Assembly (NCBI RefSeq): GCF_000765475.1
Contig: NZ_JRHO01000014.1
Coordinates: 279,574-343,573 of the forward strand
Length of the DNA stretch: 64,000 nt
Direction: 5' to 3'
DNA from: Methanococcoides methylutens
GTDB taxonomy: Archaea > Halobacteriota > Methanosarcinia > Methanosarcinales > Methanosarcinaceae
The notes beneath the pieces are model-generated. The model was given only the letters and a program-made list of their open reading frames with translations, was not told the DNA's origin and did no database searches. Position 1 is the stretch's first letter, and every line of letters begins with the position of its first letter. Below are positions 62,672-64,000 of the stretch, piece after piece. A program made the translations under genes and the position numbers.

Positions 62672-62931
62672 CAAAACCACTTTGTGTTCTAATGATAAGT
62701 AGCTTACTGAAAGTTTTTCGAAAAAAGGCATTCATTTTATTCTACGCTGTTTGAACACATCGGTTAAAAAATACCCAAAACTTAAGATAGGGTTTATCAG
62801 ACTAAATAAAAAAGAGAAATCCCGATATCTCCCCAGCATAGTCTTTGGGAGAATAATGCAAATAAAATATGTGATGTGGAAATTCACAGATCACGAAACG
62901 TGATAACCAATGACAAAACAGATGGACAACG

Positions 62932-63141
62932 TTACTTTAGTACGTCTTCCTTTGTTGTTCTTTGTTTCCACTCACCACAATACAGATCTTTAGTAGTAAC
63001 GGGAAAATATAGGTTACCAGTTCTAAAATGTTGTTCACTCTCAGCACAGGGAGGATATCGCCTACACTCACCACGATCCCCACCTAATTCATTTTCGACT
63101 CTCCAATAATAACATGTTGAACATTTTACCTGACTATCCAT
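62932..63141 (-). CDS. Small Cys-rich protein
   Basis: A 69-aa protein with CSTCYYWR, GECRRYPPC and FPVTTKDLYCGEW. The C-X2-C, C-R-R-X-P-P and C-G-E-W pattern recurs in small proteins of unknown role and probably binds zinc or an iron-sulfur cluster. GGGGT stands eight bases before ATG 63141 (MDSQVKCSTC); an ATG nine codons upstream has no ribosome site. It stands alone. Confidence 0.7.
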   Translation of the reverse strand: MDSQVKCSTCYYWRVENELGGDRGECRRYPPCAESEQHFRTGNLYFPVTTKDLYCGEWKQRTTKEDVLK

Positions 63142-63477
63142 GTAATGTACCCCATTGAACAGATTCATTTTAAATATCTTTAACCTTTCCTTTCGCCATT
63201 AATTTATTCATTAATTCACTGCAACAATGCATAGCAAAGCAACTTATTTTCCATCAACACAGACGAAACAACCCCATCATAGAACAGATGGTCGCAGTTG
63301 ATCCCACCCTTGTAGAACTCACCTTTTACAGTGATCGTTCTAATTACTAAATAACCGGGCACTCATAAACAGCTACATGCCCATAAAATTATTTTACATA
63401 TATCGAGAAAATACTAAATAGTTAGCACGTGCTAACAGAAGTATTAATAGCATCCTGAAACACTTAACTTGAGATTA
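63142..63477. other. Intergenic region upstream of the coiled-coil gene
   Basis: About 335 bases without a gene. The right part holds an AT-rich promoter-like stretch (ACATATATCGAG at about 63395-63406) followed by a perfect palindrome. The short ORFs here are not convincing. Confidence 0.5.
63421..63436. promoter_or_regulatory. Perfect 16-bp palindrome, candidate operator
   Basis: GTTAGCACGTGCTAAC is its own reverse complement. It lies 41 bases before the ATG of the coiled-coil gene and about 20 bases after a TATA-like sequence, so it covers the likely transcription start. No loop or T-run is present, which argues for a protein-binding site rather than a terminator. Confidence 0.6.
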
Positions 63478-64000
63478 ATGGCTGGAACAAAGAAAGTCGC
63501 AGGAAACCTGAACACGTTTTTCAAAAAGTATTCAGGAAAGGAAAAGCTGGAGGAAGAGATCGACAAGCTCCAGTCACACATACTTGAGCTGGAGATCGAC
63601 AGGAAGAGGTTTGAGAAGAACGAGACCAATGCAAAACGTGCCCTTGCTGCAAAACAGGAAGCAGAGGAAAAACTCAAGGCTGCCAACGTAAAGATCGAAA
63701 CACTCACACACCAGCTTGAGGAGAAGAAAGAAGAAGTCTCAGAAGAGATCTCATTTGCCCTTATCGAAGAGGTCACACCTTCACAGATGACATCCTACAT
63801 TGACCAGCTGAGATCCATAAGATCTGATCGCGAATCACTCCTAACTGCATACATTACTGAAAAAGAGATGAATTTGAACTCAGGGTTCTCAAAGGATGCC
63901 ATGAAAGACCTGGACCAGAATAGCCAGTACCTTATACAGAAGATCAAAAGCGACACAGGGTATGCACTTTTCTATGACAGTATGCAGATGCTAAAGGAGG
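63478..64000 (+). CDS. Coiled-coil protein, N-terminal part (runs off the right edge)
   Basis: The first 174 codons are open from ATG 63478. The protein begins MAGTKKVAGNLNTFFKKYSG and has a long Glu/Lys-rich coiled coil (~18-100, KEKLEEEIDKLQSHILELE), then FALIEEVTPSQMTSYIDQLRSIRSDRESL, where a globular domain seems to begin. I do not recognise the family with any confidence; an archaeal release-factor-like protein with a coiled-coil head is one thought. The minus-strand ORF opposite it (63444-63776) is a shadow. Confidence 0.75.
   Translation, partial: MAGTKKVAGNLNTFFKKYSGKEKLEEEIDKLQSHILELEIDRKRFEKNETNAKRALAAKQEAEEKLKAANVKIETLTHQLEEKKEEVSEEISFALIEEVTPSQMTSYIDQLRSIRSDRESLLTAYITEKEMNLNSGFSKDAMKDLDQNSQYLIQKIKSDTGYALFYDSMQMLKE

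Overview
The window comes from a methylotrophic methanogenic archaeon of the Methanosarcinaceae, most like Methanococcoides. The evidence is a split archaeal RNA polymerase (Rpo1N/1C, 2N/2C, Rpo5) next to archaeal S7, S12, L30e, EF-1A and EF-2; HMG-CoA reductase and a geranylgeranyl reductase for isoprenoid lipids; a corrinoid protein with a UroD-family methyltransferase; an FmdE-like protein; archaeal CoA synthesis by pantoate kinase and phosphopantothenate synthetase; a PGF-CTERM surface protein; and two genes with in-frame UAG codons that read best as pyrrolysine. Every other intact native gene that ends inside the window ends in TAA or TGA.

Layout. 1-6.1 kb: 5' part of trpB2 (-), an unknown protein (-), hmgA (+), then ACT-hom-lig (-). 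6.3-11.7 kb: a membrane-anchored winged-helix regulator (-) diverging from a secreted acidic protein plus small lipoprotein (+). This whole set is duplicated in tandem, and the second regulator is reduced to a 5' stub. 11.8-20.3 kb: htpX, a DUF488 protein, thyA-aroA, a geranylgeranyl reductase, an HTH-ACT regulator, a citrate/homocitrate-synthase-like enzyme and a dicarboxylate symporter.

20.6-24.2 kb is a wrecked locus. The first ~105 and last ~49 codons of a native homodimer-type isocitrate dehydrogenase gene lie about 3 kb apart. Between them are an intact bacterial-type monomeric isocitrate dehydrogenase with its own GC-rich intrinsic terminator, the 3' end of a hydantoinase gene, and the 5' part of a DnaQ-like exonuclease gene. 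The reading is that a foreign enzyme landed inside, and probably replaced, the native one.

24.3-31.6 kb is a sensing and methyl-transfer region. It has a three-gene operon (corrinoid protein, UroD-type methyltransferase with an altered zinc motif, histidine kinase with a DUF1638-like N-terminus), a triple-PAS histidine kinase with an internal UAG, a TIM-barrel hydrolase with a UAG near its 3' end, and a superoxide reductase. 31.6-41.2 kb holds a TolB-like surface propeller, uvrA, purB-fmdE, a small unknown gene, tRNA-Arg, a further PAS kinase and a small HTH protein.

41.3-55.0 kb is the archaeal rpo-str operon on the minus strand (rpoH-rpoB2-rpoB1-rpoA1-rpoA2-rpl30e-nusA-rpsL-rpsG-fusA-tuf-rpsJ), with tRNA-Lys upstream. 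55.4-62.7 kb is a minus-strand run coaBC-pantoate kinase-SPFH protein-phosphopantothenate synthetase-HD protein-deaminase-ahcY. It joins CoA synthesis to recycling of S-adenosylhomocysteine. The right edge holds a small Cys-rich protein and the 5' part of a coiled-coil gene behind a perfect 16-bp palindrome.
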